Shown here: positions 42,572 through 50,112 of the stretch, one piece after another
Layout: every line of letters begins with the position of its first letter
Numbering within the stretch: position 1 is the first letter of the stretch
Assembly (NCBI GenBank): GCA_017642965.1
Contig: JAEPOJ010000020.1
Span: 1 to 57,754, forward strand
Direction: 5' to 3'
Length of the DNA: 57,754 nucleotides
From: Phycisphaerales bacterium
GTDB taxonomy: Bacteria > Planctomycetota > Phycisphaerae > Phycisphaerales > UBA1924
The notes under the pieces: generated by a model
Database searches by the model: none
The model's input: the letters and a program-made list of their open reading frames with translations, nothing else
What the model was told of the DNA's origin: nothing
Translations under genes and position numbers: made by a program

Positions 42572-43204
42572 ATGACATACCCCCCCGCATGGCGAAAAGA
42601 ACCAGATCCCGCAAAGTCAATCGACCTGATGCGAACCCACCCGTTCGCCCACCTGTTCACCGCTCACGGCAACCTCAACGCGACCCGCATCCCCTTCGTC
42701 ACAGATACGGTTGGCAACCAGCCCGCACGACTCCGCGCACACCTCAACGCCCAGAATCCGCAGACAAATGGCCTCGACGGGGCCGAAGTGCTCGTCGTCT
42801 TCTCCGGCCCATCGACCTACGTCTCCCCGCACTGGCGCATCGACAAGGGGCGAGGCGGCACCTACGACTTCGAGCAGGTCACGATTCGCGGGACCGCGAA
42901 GGTGGTCGATGGCCTCGACGCCTTCTGCTCGCTCATCGACGACCTCTCCTCGCTCATCGAGCCGCAATACGCAGAGGTGGGGGACTACCCAGTCTGGCTG
43001 ACCTCCATGGCACCGGAGGGCTACATCGAGCGTCTCTATCCGCACATCACCCAGTTCGAGATCGAGGTCCAGCACTGCGAGCTCATTTCCAAGCTCCACC
43101 AGCAGTTCCCACAAGAAGACCGGCAATCGATCGCTGATCACCTCGACCGCTGCGATCGTGATGATTCGCGGGCGATCGCGAGCAGGATCAGAGAATCCCT
43201 GTGA
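42572..43204 (+). CDS. PaiB-like FMN-binding protein
   Basis: The 210-residue product fits the PaiB family (FMN-binding split-barrel fold): MTYPPAWRKEP, LMRTHPFAHLFTAHG, NATRIPFVTDT, LVVFSGPSTYVSPHW, YDFEQVTIRGTAKVV. In Bacillus, PaiB is linked to negative control of sporulation and degradative enzymes; in other bacteria the role is unclear and it may be an FMN- or heme-binding oxidoreductase. SD GAAAGGGA is 6 bases before the ATG at 42572; an upstream ATG (42497) is unlikely. It lies 12 bases from the convergent VOC gene. Confidence 0.88.
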   Translation: MTYPPAWRKEPDPAKSIDLMRTHPFAHLFTAHGNLNATRIPFVTDTVGNQPARLRAHLNAQNPQTNGLDGAEVLVVFSGPSTYVSPHWRIDKGRGGTYDFEQVTIRGTAKVVDGLDAFCSLIDDLSSLIEPQYAEVGDYPVWLTSMAPEGYIERLYPHITQFEIEVQHCELISKLHQQFPQEDRQSIADHLDRCDRDDSRAIASRIRESL

Positions 43205-43216
43205 CGCTCATCTCGA

Positions 43217-43699
43217 TCAATCTCCAACCGCTTCTTTCAGCCGCTCGCTCTCGATCTTGACCATCCCCATCATCGCACACATCGCGGCTTCTGCGCGCCG
43301 CTCGTCGCTGCTGGAGATCATTTCAATCAGGATCTTCGGATCGATCTGCCATGACACACCGAAGTGGTCCGTCAGCCAACCGCACGCCACTGGGGTTCCT
43401 CCTGCCTCAAGGAAACGCTCCCAGTACGTATCGAGTTCCTCCTGCGTGTCACAGATCACCGCGATCGAGATGCCCTGGCTGAACTCAAACTGAGGGCCGC
43501 CATTGAGCGCCGTGAACGGGCGGCCGTTGAGCGAAAACTCGACAGTCATCACGCTCCCCGCAACAAACGGCGATTCGGGCCCAAGATCTGGGTACCGAGA
43601 GACTCGGGTGACCTCAGAGTTCGGGAACACAGAGGTGTAAAACGCGGCAGCCGCTTCCGCCTGATCATTGAAGGTCAGAAAAGTCCTGATGTCCGTCAT
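43217..43699 (-). CDS. PhnB-like VOC protein
   Basis: The 160-residue product has the PhnB/3-dmu-9_3-mt-type VOC pattern: IRTFLTFNDQAEAAAAFYTS, PNSEVTRVSRYP, VMTVEFSLNGRPFTALNGGP, FSQGISIAVICDTQEELDTYW and CGWLTDHFGVSWQIDPKIL. These proteins are usually of unknown substrate. The start ATG (43697-43699) overlaps the stop of the upstream small reading frame (ATGA). It runs antisense to the PaiB-like gene and converges with it. Confidence 0.87.
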   Translation of the reverse strand: MTDIRTFLTFNDQAEAAAAFYTSVFPNSEVTRVSRYPDLGPESPFVAGSVMTVEFSLNGRPFTALNGGPQFEFSQGISIAVICDTQEELDTYWERFLEAGGTPVACGWLTDHFGVSWQIDPKILIEMISSSDERRAEAAMCAMMGMVKIESERLKEAVGD

Positions 43700-43890
43700 C
43701 GCGATTCCTTCTGAGTTTGTGGATCAACGAGAAAGGCGTCCAACGAAGGCATGCCGCTCTCGTTGAGAGTTCTGTAGAGCCTATGCACAACCCCGATCTT
43801 TACATCACCAATATGCTCAGGAGAATACTTGCGTAGCGAGCCGATTCGCGGCCAGACCCCGATACCACCGAGCAGGACCAGATTCAGCAA
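43696..43890 (-). CDS. Possible small hypothetical protein
   Basis: A 64-codon frame starting at a TTG (43888-43890) and ending in an ATGA overlap with the PhnB-like gene. It contains IGSLRKYSPEHIGDVKI and PSLDAFLVDPQTQ. No motif is recognised and the start codon is rare with no SD, so it may be spurious; the overlap with the downstream start is the main support. Confidence 0.25.
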   Translation of the reverse strand: MLNLVLLGGIGVWPRIGSLRKYSPEHIGDVKIGVVHRLYRTLNESGMPSLDAFLVDPQTQKESR

Positions 43891-43963
43891 GCCATGATGA
43901 CCTATGGCGTGCGCCCCAGAAACTGACGTATCGATGCGTAGACTCCACGCTCAGGATCAACGC

Positions 43964-45373
43964 ATGAATACACCGCTCGCCAACCTGCTTGCCTCACAGA
44001 GAAGTGATCAAGACGCTCGCCCGTTCTTCTACGGGTGGGTGATGCTCGCCATTACCACGCTCACCACGATGGCCACCTCGCCTGGTCAATCCTTTGTCGT
44101 CGGCACGTTCTCCGATGCCATCCGTGAGGATCTGGGCATCTCGCTCTCAGAGTTCAGTGCCGCGTACATGATCGCGACATTCTGCGCCTCGCTCCCGCTC
44201 ACGCTCGTTGGGCGACTGAGCGATAAGCGCGGCACGCGTTTCGTCATGACGCTTGTGACGATTGCCTTCGGGCTCGCGTGCATCGGTATCGGTCCAGCGG
44301 CGTCACTCGCCACATCCATATCACCAGACAACGCTTTCCGCCCGTGGATGATCCTGATCGTGCTTTCGATCGGTTTCTTCTTTCTCCGCTTCCTCGGCCA
44401 GGGCGCGCTCGGGCTGGTTTCATCTCATGCGCTGGCCATGTGGTACGAACGAAAGCTCGGCTTTGCCGAGGCGATCCGCCACCTCGGTATGCCCCTCGCT
44501 GTTGCGCTGCTCCCGACAGGGGTTCTTGCCCTGATCGCCGCGACGAACTGGAGCATCGCCTACGCCGTCCTCGGGCTCTCAGTCTGGGTGATCGTGCTAC
44601 CACTCCTGCTGCTCGCATACGTCAACACACCCGAAGACATCAACCAGAACCTCGACGGTGACCCGTACCCGCACCCACACCACAATCAGGACGATCAGAT
44701 CGACATCGAGCTTGACGCCCCGTCGGTAGGAGACGCGGGCCTCCCAGCCGGCGCAGAAGCCACGTCCGGGCCACAGTTCACGCTCAGGCAGGCGCTCCGA
44801 ACCCGCGCATACTGGATCGTGACGGCGTCGATGGTCCTGTCCGCCGCTGTGGGCACTTCCTTTGTCTTCCATACCCAGCCGATGGTCGCGGATCTCGGCC
44901 TTTCTAAGACATCCGCAGCCGCGGCAGTGGGGACCTTTGGGGTTGTTTCATTCATCGTGACTGTCCCGTTCGGTTTCCTGATTGACAAAGTCCGCCCACG
45001 ACTTCTTCTGGCCGCGGCAGGACTGCTCCTCGGGTTCGCTTCGACCCTCTTCGCTTTCGCCTCGAGCACGCTGTCGCCACTCTTCATGCTCCACGCTTCG
45101 TACTTCACCCTCGGGCTGAGCCAGTCGCTCCTCTTCCTCCTCGCCAGCCCCATCTTCGCCCGTTTCTATGGACGCACTCACCACGGCGCAATCCGCGGCT
45201 CGCTGACCACGTTCATGGTCATCGGCACCAGCGCAGGTCCGTTCGTGTTTGCCTTCTGGCGGGAGTTCTCCGGCAACTTCAACCAGGTCTATCTCGCATC
45301 TGGCATCGCCGCCATCATCCTCGCTGTCTGGGCATCTCGCCTCCAGCCGCCGCGACTCGAATCGAGCCTGTAA
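43964..45373 (+). CDS. Major facilitator superfamily transporter
   Basis: The product (about 469 residues from MNTPLANLLAS) has 12 hydrophobic segments with a hydrophilic central loop of about 60 residues rich in Asp and His (residues ~215-270, DPYPHPHHNQDDQ). The intracellular loop between helices 2 and 3 has GRLSDKRGTRF, the MFS signature (G-R-x-S-D-K-x-G-x-R), and a second copy in the C-terminal half, GFLIDKVRPRLL. Transport substrate is not evident; the pattern is of the oxalate/formate-antiporter-like branch. The ATG at 43964 is chosen among three in-frame ones (43904, 43934), being the last before the hydrophobic core. Confidence 0.88.
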   Translation: MNTPLANLLASQRSDQDARPFFYGWVMLAITTLTTMATSPGQSFVVGTFSDAIREDLGISLSEFSAAYMIATFCASLPLTLVGRLSDKRGTRFVMTLVTIAFGLACIGIGPAASLATSISPDNAFRPWMILIVLSIGFFFLRFLGQGALGLVSSHALAMWYERKLGFAEAIRHLGMPLAVALLPTGVLALIAATNWSIAYAVLGLSVWVIVLPLLLLAYVNTPEDINQNLDGDPYPHPHHNQDDQIDIELDAPSVGDAGLPAGAEATSGPQFTLRQALRTRAYWIVTASMVLSAAVGTSFVFHTQPMVADLGLSKTSAAAAVGTFGVVSFIVTVPFGFLIDKVRPRLLLAAAGLLLGFASTLFAFASSTLSPLFMLHASYFTLGLSQSLLFLLASPIFARFYGRTHHGAIRGSLTTFMVIGTSAGPFVFAFWREFSGNFNQVYLASGIAAIILAVWASRLQPPRLESSL

Positions 45374-45404
45374 AAGAACCGGGCAAGCCCTGCGCTTACC
45401 CGGT
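45374..45404 (-). terminator. Intrinsic terminator of the PEP-CTERM gene
   Basis: On the minus strand ACCGGGTAAGC, a 5-base loop and GCTTGCCCGGT (one G-U pair) are followed by TCTTTT. The T-run runs into the stop codon of the convergent MFS gene. Confidence 0.82.
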
Positions 45405-45450
45405 CTTGGGTCAGTCTTTGGATGCTGATTTCGAATCCGATCGGGTCCGA

Positions 45451-46161
45451 TCAGTTGCGACGACGACGCCCCGCAACGAGACCGCCCATGCCCAAGAGCG
45501 CGATAGCGCCAGGAGCGGGGATGAAGGCCTGGTTCACATCGCCGTAGGTGTACAGGAGCGGATCAGACGCGAAGTCGGCCGAGAAGTATTCTGTGCCGTC
45601 AGCACCGTAGATACCGCCGGCCTCATTGAATACGTCGTTGACCGCGATCCACTCGCCGGTGGTCAGCTCACGGAACAGACGCTCGGGTTCGGCGCCGGTG
45701 AACGCGAAGGAGGTGCCCCCGAAGTCGTCCGCGTAATCCAGATCGGTGTCGATATCGAGGATATTGATCGAGTCGTAGACCGTGCCGAACGAAGCGATGT
45801 TATCGATCGTCCCGTCCTGATCCGCATCGACTGAGTCGCCGGCGCCGCCAGCGGACATCGAGGAGAGCACAACGGTGAACGTCGGGTTCTCGTAGTCCGC
45901 GAGGGAGACGTTGAGAATCCCGTTCGCATCAAAGGTGCCGGAGATGAAGTAGCTGTTGTTGATGAATCCGGTTGCGCTGCCCGGATCCGAGTCGATAAAC
46001 GTCAGGTATCCCTCGAACATGGTTCCGGCATCGCCGAGGAACTCGAAGTCAACCATCGCCGGGTCGGCGCCGTCGGGGTTCGATGAGAACTCGTTGATGA
46101 GTTGTGCGTTGCTCACGCCCGCGATACCAGCGATCGCCATCAGTGCAAGTGCAGTCTTCAT
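45451..46161 (-). CDS. PEP-CTERM-like secreted protein
   Basis: The 236-residue product has a signal peptide (MKTALALMAIAGIAGVSNAQ, cleavage after NA) and a C-terminal sorting tail: FIPAPGAIALLGMGGL followed by VAGRRRRN, that is a PAPG box, a transmembrane helix and an Arg cluster. This is the PEP-CTERM/exosortase type signal with a PAP variant. The centre is acidic and contains DADQDGTIDN. An exosortase is not in the window. The ATG at 46159-46161 has an AGAGAGA stretch upstream, a weak SD. A terminator follows the gene. Confidence 0.87.
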   Translation of the reverse strand: MKTALALMAIAGIAGVSNAQLINEFSSNPDGADPAMVDFEFLGDAGTMFEGYLTFIDSDPGSATGFINNSYFISGTFDANGILNVSLADYENPTFTVVLSSMSAGGAGDSVDADQDGTIDNIASFGTVYDSINILDIDTDLDYADDFGGTSFAFTGAEPERLFRELTTGEWIAVNDVFNEAGGIYGADGTEYFSADFASDPLLYTYGDVNQAFIPAPGAIALLGMGGLVAGRRRRN

Positions 46162-46360
46162 GGTTTGTCTCTCTCTGTGCTCGTGTGTTTGCCAGCCCCT
46201 TCCGGGCCGGCGGCTCTCCTTGCTGCGCGCTCTCTCCTCCGAACGGCGCAGGCCGTACGATCTCCGTCTACGGCGCGGAAGGATACACCTTTCCATGCAC
46301 GCCAAAACCCCCACCCGATCGGCTTTTACGGATACTTCACATTGGTGCTCTATGGCACTT

Positions 46361-47212
46361 CTACGGGCTCGTCTCGCCCGGATCGAGTCTCTCACCGCAC
46401 CGCTTGCAATACCGCGCGTCTCGGTCATGCCCCTCGGCCATGCAGTGAGGGCATGCCTGCGTCGTCACACGCTTTCTGGATTCCGAAATCTCGGCAGACA
46501 GGATGCCAGTGGGCACAATGATGAGCGAATACCCCACGAGCACCAGCGCGGCGGTTGTGATCTTCCCGACGACCGTGACCGGGATCACATCCCCGTACCC
46601 AACGGTGGTCATCGTGATGACCGCCCAATACATCGCACCGGGGATCGAATCGAATGACTCGTTCTCGGCCCCGCCCTCCACGACATGCATAACCGTGCTC
46701 GCGATCAGGATCACGATCAGTACCGTGGTCATGAACACCGCGATCTTGTGACGGCTCGTGCAGACCGCTTCACGCAACGCGGTCGCTTCGCGCAGGTATC
46801 GTGCAAGCTTGAACACGCGGAACACACGCAGGAGGCGCAGCGTTCGCACCACCAGCAGCCGTTCGCTGCCCGGAATGAGCAGCCCAAGGAACGCCGGGAG
46901 AATTGACAACAGGTCGATGATCCCAAAGAACGAAGTCGCATACCGAAGCGGACGCCGTACAACAATGAGACGCAGCACGTATTCGATCGTAAACAGCGCG
47001 GTGAAACCCCACTCGAGCGAGTAAAACGTCGTACGGTACGGCTCCTCTTCGGCGTGCGGGAGCGTGCTCAGCACCACGACCGCTACGGACAGGACGATCG
47101 CAATGATCAGCGCGATATCAAAGCGCTTGCCCGCGGGCGTGTCCGCCTCGAAGATGATCTCGTGCATCCGATCGCGCCATCCGGGCTCCGAATATTGTGC
47201 CTCCTGATGCAT
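46361..47212 (-). CDS. Voltage-gated potassium channel with C-terminal zinc ribbon
   Basis: This 283-residue protein has six transmembrane segments. S4 is RTLRLLRVFRVFKLARYL, with positively charged residues every third position, and the pore loop contains the K+ selectivity filter TMTTVGYGDVIP. After S6 comes a short soluble tail with CPHC and CKRCG, a rubredoxin-like or zinc-ribbon Cys quartet, followed by ERLDPGE. A Kv-type channel with a C-terminal zinc ribbon is seen in some bacteria; the ribbon may serve tetramerisation or sensing. The ATG lies just after a GGGGGG stretch. It is separated by only 56 bases from the polymerase gene downstream of it, but transcript linkage is uncertain. 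Confidence 0.93.
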   Translation of the reverse strand: MHQEAQYSEPGWRDRMHEIIFEADTPAGKRFDIALIIAIVLSVAVVVLSTLPHAEEEPYRTTFYSLEWGFTALFTIEYVLRLIVVRRPLRYATSFFGIIDLLSILPAFLGLLIPGSERLLVVRTLRLLRVFRVFKLARYLREATALREAVCTSRHKIAVFMTTVLIVILIASTVMHVVEGGAENESFDSIPGAMYWAVITMTTVGYGDVIPVTVVGKITTAALVLVGYSLIIVPTGILSAEISESRKRVTTQACPHCMAEGHDRDARYCKRCGERLDPGETSP

Positions 47213-47268
47213 CAGCCCCCCGTTGTGCCTTTGTCTCGATGGTTGACCGCCCGGCGCGGCCCCTTTTG

Positions 47269-48543
47269 CTATCGGCCATTCCGCCCGGAATCATCCGCAT
47301 CCATCGGACGCGGCTTCGTTCGCACACCCCGCTCGATCACCTCCGGCACCCGCCCGAACGCGATTTTCTCGTCCATCTCATGGCTGCAGTCGTGCAGCGC
47401 CCCGAAGAACGCCGCCGATGGCCCCCAGCGGGTATTGATCACATCCAGCGTCTCTGACAACCGATTCCCACTCTCCGGCTCGCCCCAAAGACACCCCGTC
47501 GCCTGCGACTCATGCACCAGCTTGGTGACATCCGCGCCGACCATCCAGGGGACCGCCCACAACGCCGGACGCGAACGCCACCCCTCCCGGAACCGCCGCA
47601 AAAGCGTCGGCGTGTCGTTCACCAACCCAAGCGGCACCTCCCGGCTGAACCCCTGCCCATCCTTGCACCGCACCGAAAAACACAACCGATCCGCCAGCAT
47701 CTCCTCCCGACGCAGCCGCGTCCCCAACCGGTAGATCAACCGCGCCAGCATCTGCCGCGCCCCGTCCTCCGTCCGAAGCCGCGGCTCCAGCACATTCTGA
47801 TGCCCCATCGACCGCTTCTGTGTCGCCCGCTCGGGCTCATCCACCCCATGAAACCCCGCCCACCAATCGCCGCCAACCACCGAGCCCCACGCCGCCACCG
47901 CATCGCGTCGGCTCAGCGCCCACAGCTGCTCGACCGTCCGCACCCCGTACTGATTCAGGCGAGACACCACGCCCTTGTTGATCCCCGTGAGGTCCGTGAG
48001 TTCCAGATGCGATAAGCGGTGGGGGAGATCGCGCACCGTCAGCGCCGTCAACCCGTTGGGCTTCTTGAGTTCGCACGCGATCTTTGCGAGCAGGCGCGTC
48101 GGTGCGATCCCAACTGAGCAGGGTAGGGCCTCGCTGAAGTCTCTGAGCATCTGCGCTTTGATCTCACGCCCGATCTCCATCGCCCGCTCGACCACACACT
48201 CATCCCCCATCAGCCGCATCGCCCACTCGTCCACCGAGTAGGCCTTGTGGATCGGCAGGTGTCGATCGATGCTCTTGGCCACCTCATGGTGAAGCCGCAC
48301 ATAGACCTCCGGGCGCGCCTTCACGAGCCTGATCTGGGGGCACAGCCGCTTCGCCTCCGTGACGATCGTCCCCGTCCGCACCCCGAAACGCTTCGCCTCC
48401 ACGCTCGCCGCGATCACGCAGGTCGACTGCGTCACCATCGGGATCACGCCCACCGGATGACCCCGCAGCTCCGGGCGAAGATGCTGCTCCGCTGATGCGA
48501 AGTAGCTGTTCATATCCAGAAACACCCAGTTCACCTCACGCAC
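47269..48543 (-). CDS. Y-family (UmuC/DinB-type) translesion DNA polymerase
   Basis: The 424-residue product has the Y-family catalytic core: FLDMNSYFASAEQ (first metal-binding Asp and aromatic steric gate), AYSVDEWAM (the second D-E pair), ASVEAKRFGVRTG, CSVGIAPTRLLAKIA and LTDLTGINKGVVSRL for the helix-hairpin-helix. Thus it is predicted to be catalytically competent, unlike ImuB. The C-terminal 200 residues hold the little-finger region (LRREEMLADRLCFSV). The start is GTG at 48543 preceded by GGAGGAGGT, and the gene follows the radical SAM gene by 81 bases, so they form one operon under the operator at 49770. Confidence 0.9.
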   Translation of the reverse strand: MREVNWVFLDMNSYFASAEQHLRPELRGHPVGVIPMVTQSTCVIAASVEAKRFGVRTGTIVTEAKRLCPQIRLVKARPEVYVRLHHEVAKSIDRHLPIHKAYSVDEWAMRLMGDECVVERAMEIGREIKAQMLRDFSEALPCSVGIAPTRLLAKIACELKKPNGLTALTVRDLPHRLSHLELTDLTGINKGVVSRLNQYGVRTVEQLWALSRRDAVAAWGSVVGGDWWAGFHGVDEPERATQKRSMGHQNVLEPRLRTEDGARQMLARLIYRLGTRLRREEMLADRLCFSVRCKDGQGFSREVPLGLVNDTPTLLRRFREGWRSRPALWAVPWMVGADVTKLVHESQATGCLWGEPESGNRLSETLDVINTRWGPSAAFFGALHDCSHEMDEKIAFGRVPEVIERGVRTKPRPMDADDSGRNGR

Positions 48544-48624
48544 CCAACACCTCCTCCCATCTGGTCTCTCTCCCTCTTCACCCCATTGCTGCCGAAGGTC
48601 CGCCTCTGGCGGATTGCCTGCTTC

Positions 48625-49767
48625 CTATTGTCCCTCTTCCTCAAACAATTCCATCTGCCCGCTCAGGTCCGGGCGACGGAAGTGCGCCGACGACAACGGA
48701 CGCACATCCCGGTTCAGCCCATACCGGCGCGTAAAGACATCAAAGTTCTGGGACAGCTGCTCCGCGATCGCCCCCCGACCCCGCCCACGCATGTCGTCCG
48801 CCCGGTACAGCTTCCCGCCGCGTGATTGGCGGATCAGCGACTCCACCTTCTTCGCCCGCTCCGGGTGCACGTTGCGTGCGAGCCAGTCAAGAAACAGGTC
48901 CTTGACCTGGTACGGCAGGCGCAGAAGCACCCACGCCGCACGGCGCGCCCCTGCACGCGACGCCTCCTCCAGGATCTTGGGCATCTCCATATCCGTCAGC
49001 CCCGGGATGATCGGCGCCACGTTCACCGTCACCGGCACGCCCGCGTCCGTCAGCTCGCGGATCGTCCGAAGCCGACCCGCCGGCGTCGTCGCACGCGGCT
49101 CGAGCACCGCCGCCAGATCCGGGTCCAGCGTCACGATCGTCACTGTCACCCGCCCCGCGTTCACCTTCGCGAGCTTCGACCACAGATCAACATCACGCAG
49201 CACCATCGCGCCCTTCGTCATCGTTGAAACCGGCTGATTGTGCTCCGCCATCACCTCAAGGCACTTGCGAGCGATCCCCATCTTGTGCTCGATCGGCTGG
49301 TAGATGTCCGTGATCGCCGACATCACGATCGGCTCGCCCTTCCACCGCTTCGATGCCAGTTCCCGCAGCAGCAGCTCCGGCGCCTCGGGCTTGGCCATCA
49401 GCTTGGTCTCAAAGTCCAGCCCGCAGCTGAACCCCAGGTACTCGTGGAACGGGCGCGCAAAGCAGTAAATACACCCGTGCTCGCACCCCCGGTACGGGTT
49501 CACCGTCCAATCGAACGGCACATCCGATGTCCGGCTCACCTGATTGATGATCGTCTTCGTCTTGTCCATAAACACCTGACGCTGCACCCGTACCGGTTCC
49601 CCCTCCGTTCCCTCCTCGGCCCGCTCGACCCACTGGCGGTCGAGTTCCTCCCCGAGCACATGCAGGCGCACCGACTCGAATCGGTTCCCCGGGTTCAGTC
49701 CTGCCCCGCGCCGGTGGACCGGCCCCTGTATGAGGGCATCGCGATAGGCGTATGAATCGTGGTCCAT
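48625..49767 (-). CDS. PA0069-family radical SAM protein (SplB-like)
   Basis: The 380-residue product has the radical SAM cluster motif C-x3-C-x2-C in RGCEHGCIYCFARPFHEYLG, and INQVSRTSDVPFDWTVNPYRG before it, the family pattern of PA0069-type proteins (related to COG1533, DNA repair photolyase-like enzymes). The C-terminal part has RGGKLYRADDMRGRGRG. Its substrate is unknown; other members of the wider group repair spore photoproduct. The gene starts at the ATG 49765-49767, 6 bases after a TATATT box, with no SD. It is the first gene of an operon with the Y-family polymerase, which hints at a DNA-damage function. Confidence 0.9.
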   Translation of the reverse strand: MDHDSYAYRDALIQGPVHRRGAGLNPGNRFESVRLHVLGEELDRQWVERAEEGTEGEPVRVQRQVFMDKTKTIINQVSRTSDVPFDWTVNPYRGCEHGCIYCFARPFHEYLGFSCGLDFETKLMAKPEAPELLLRELASKRWKGEPIVMSAITDIYQPIEHKMGIARKCLEVMAEHNQPVSTMTKGAMVLRDVDLWSKLAKVNAGRVTVTIVTLDPDLAAVLEPRATTPAGRLRTIRELTDAGVPVTVNVAPIIPGLTDMEMPKILEEASRAGARRAAWVLLRLPYQVKDLFLDWLARNVHPERAKKVESLIRQSRGGKLYRADDMRGRGRGAIAEQLSQNFDVFTRRYGLNRDVRPLSSAHFRRPDLSGQMELFEEEGQ

Positions 49768-49769
49768 GC

Positions 49770-49801
49770 GAACAATATACGAACAAAAATCCGGCGTTCA
49801 A
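49770..49801 (-). promoter_or_regulatory. Promoter with LexA-like GTTC-N7-GTTC operator over the -10 box
   Basis: On the minus strand TTGAAC (49796-49801), a 16-base spacer and TATATT (49774-49779) make a good promoter. The 15 bases GTTCGTATATTGTTC (49770-49784) form a direct repeat of GTTC spaced by 7, matching the Alphaproteobacterial LexA box. The -10 lies inside the operator, and the ATG is 6 bases further on. A repressor bound here would block the radical SAM and polymerase operon. Confidence 0.65.
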
Positions 49802-50112
49802 TCAAAACTCGGTCAGATCCAAACAAAAACCACAAATCGGGTCGTCCGCGGTACCAGCCGGTTGGGAACCATTTTTGAAATATGCACTGCCCAAATAACC
49901 CAAATCTGAGTCGATTGGCGGGCCATGAATCCACTCAATATTGCGTGGGTGTTGATGGCACACGCGCAGCGTGCGGAGAGGGCGTCACCCTGTTTGAGGG
50001 CATTTGCTGAGGCTTCCAAGAGAAAAACAACTGGGGGAAGGCGAAAGTGTCATGCGTGAACGCATGCTCGCCCGAACCAAAACTCGGCATCCAACATCTT
50101 TTGGGATATAGC
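49802..50112. other. Intergenic region upstream of the ETR-like histidine kinase
   Basis: Between the operator and the kinase start I see no supportable gene. An in-frame GTG at 50047 precedes the ATG at 50113, which is preferred because it gives a short tail before the first hydrophobic segment. TATAGC overlaps the -8 to -3 region of that ATG, too close for an ordinary -10. Confidence 0.35.

Noticed and set aside
41599..43963. tRNA-Pro followed by small unrelated genes (VOC, PaiB, VOC, MFS), as a possible genomic island
   Set aside because: No integrase, no direct repeat of the tRNA 3' end and no obvious change in composition are visible. The genes look like ordinary chromosomal ones.
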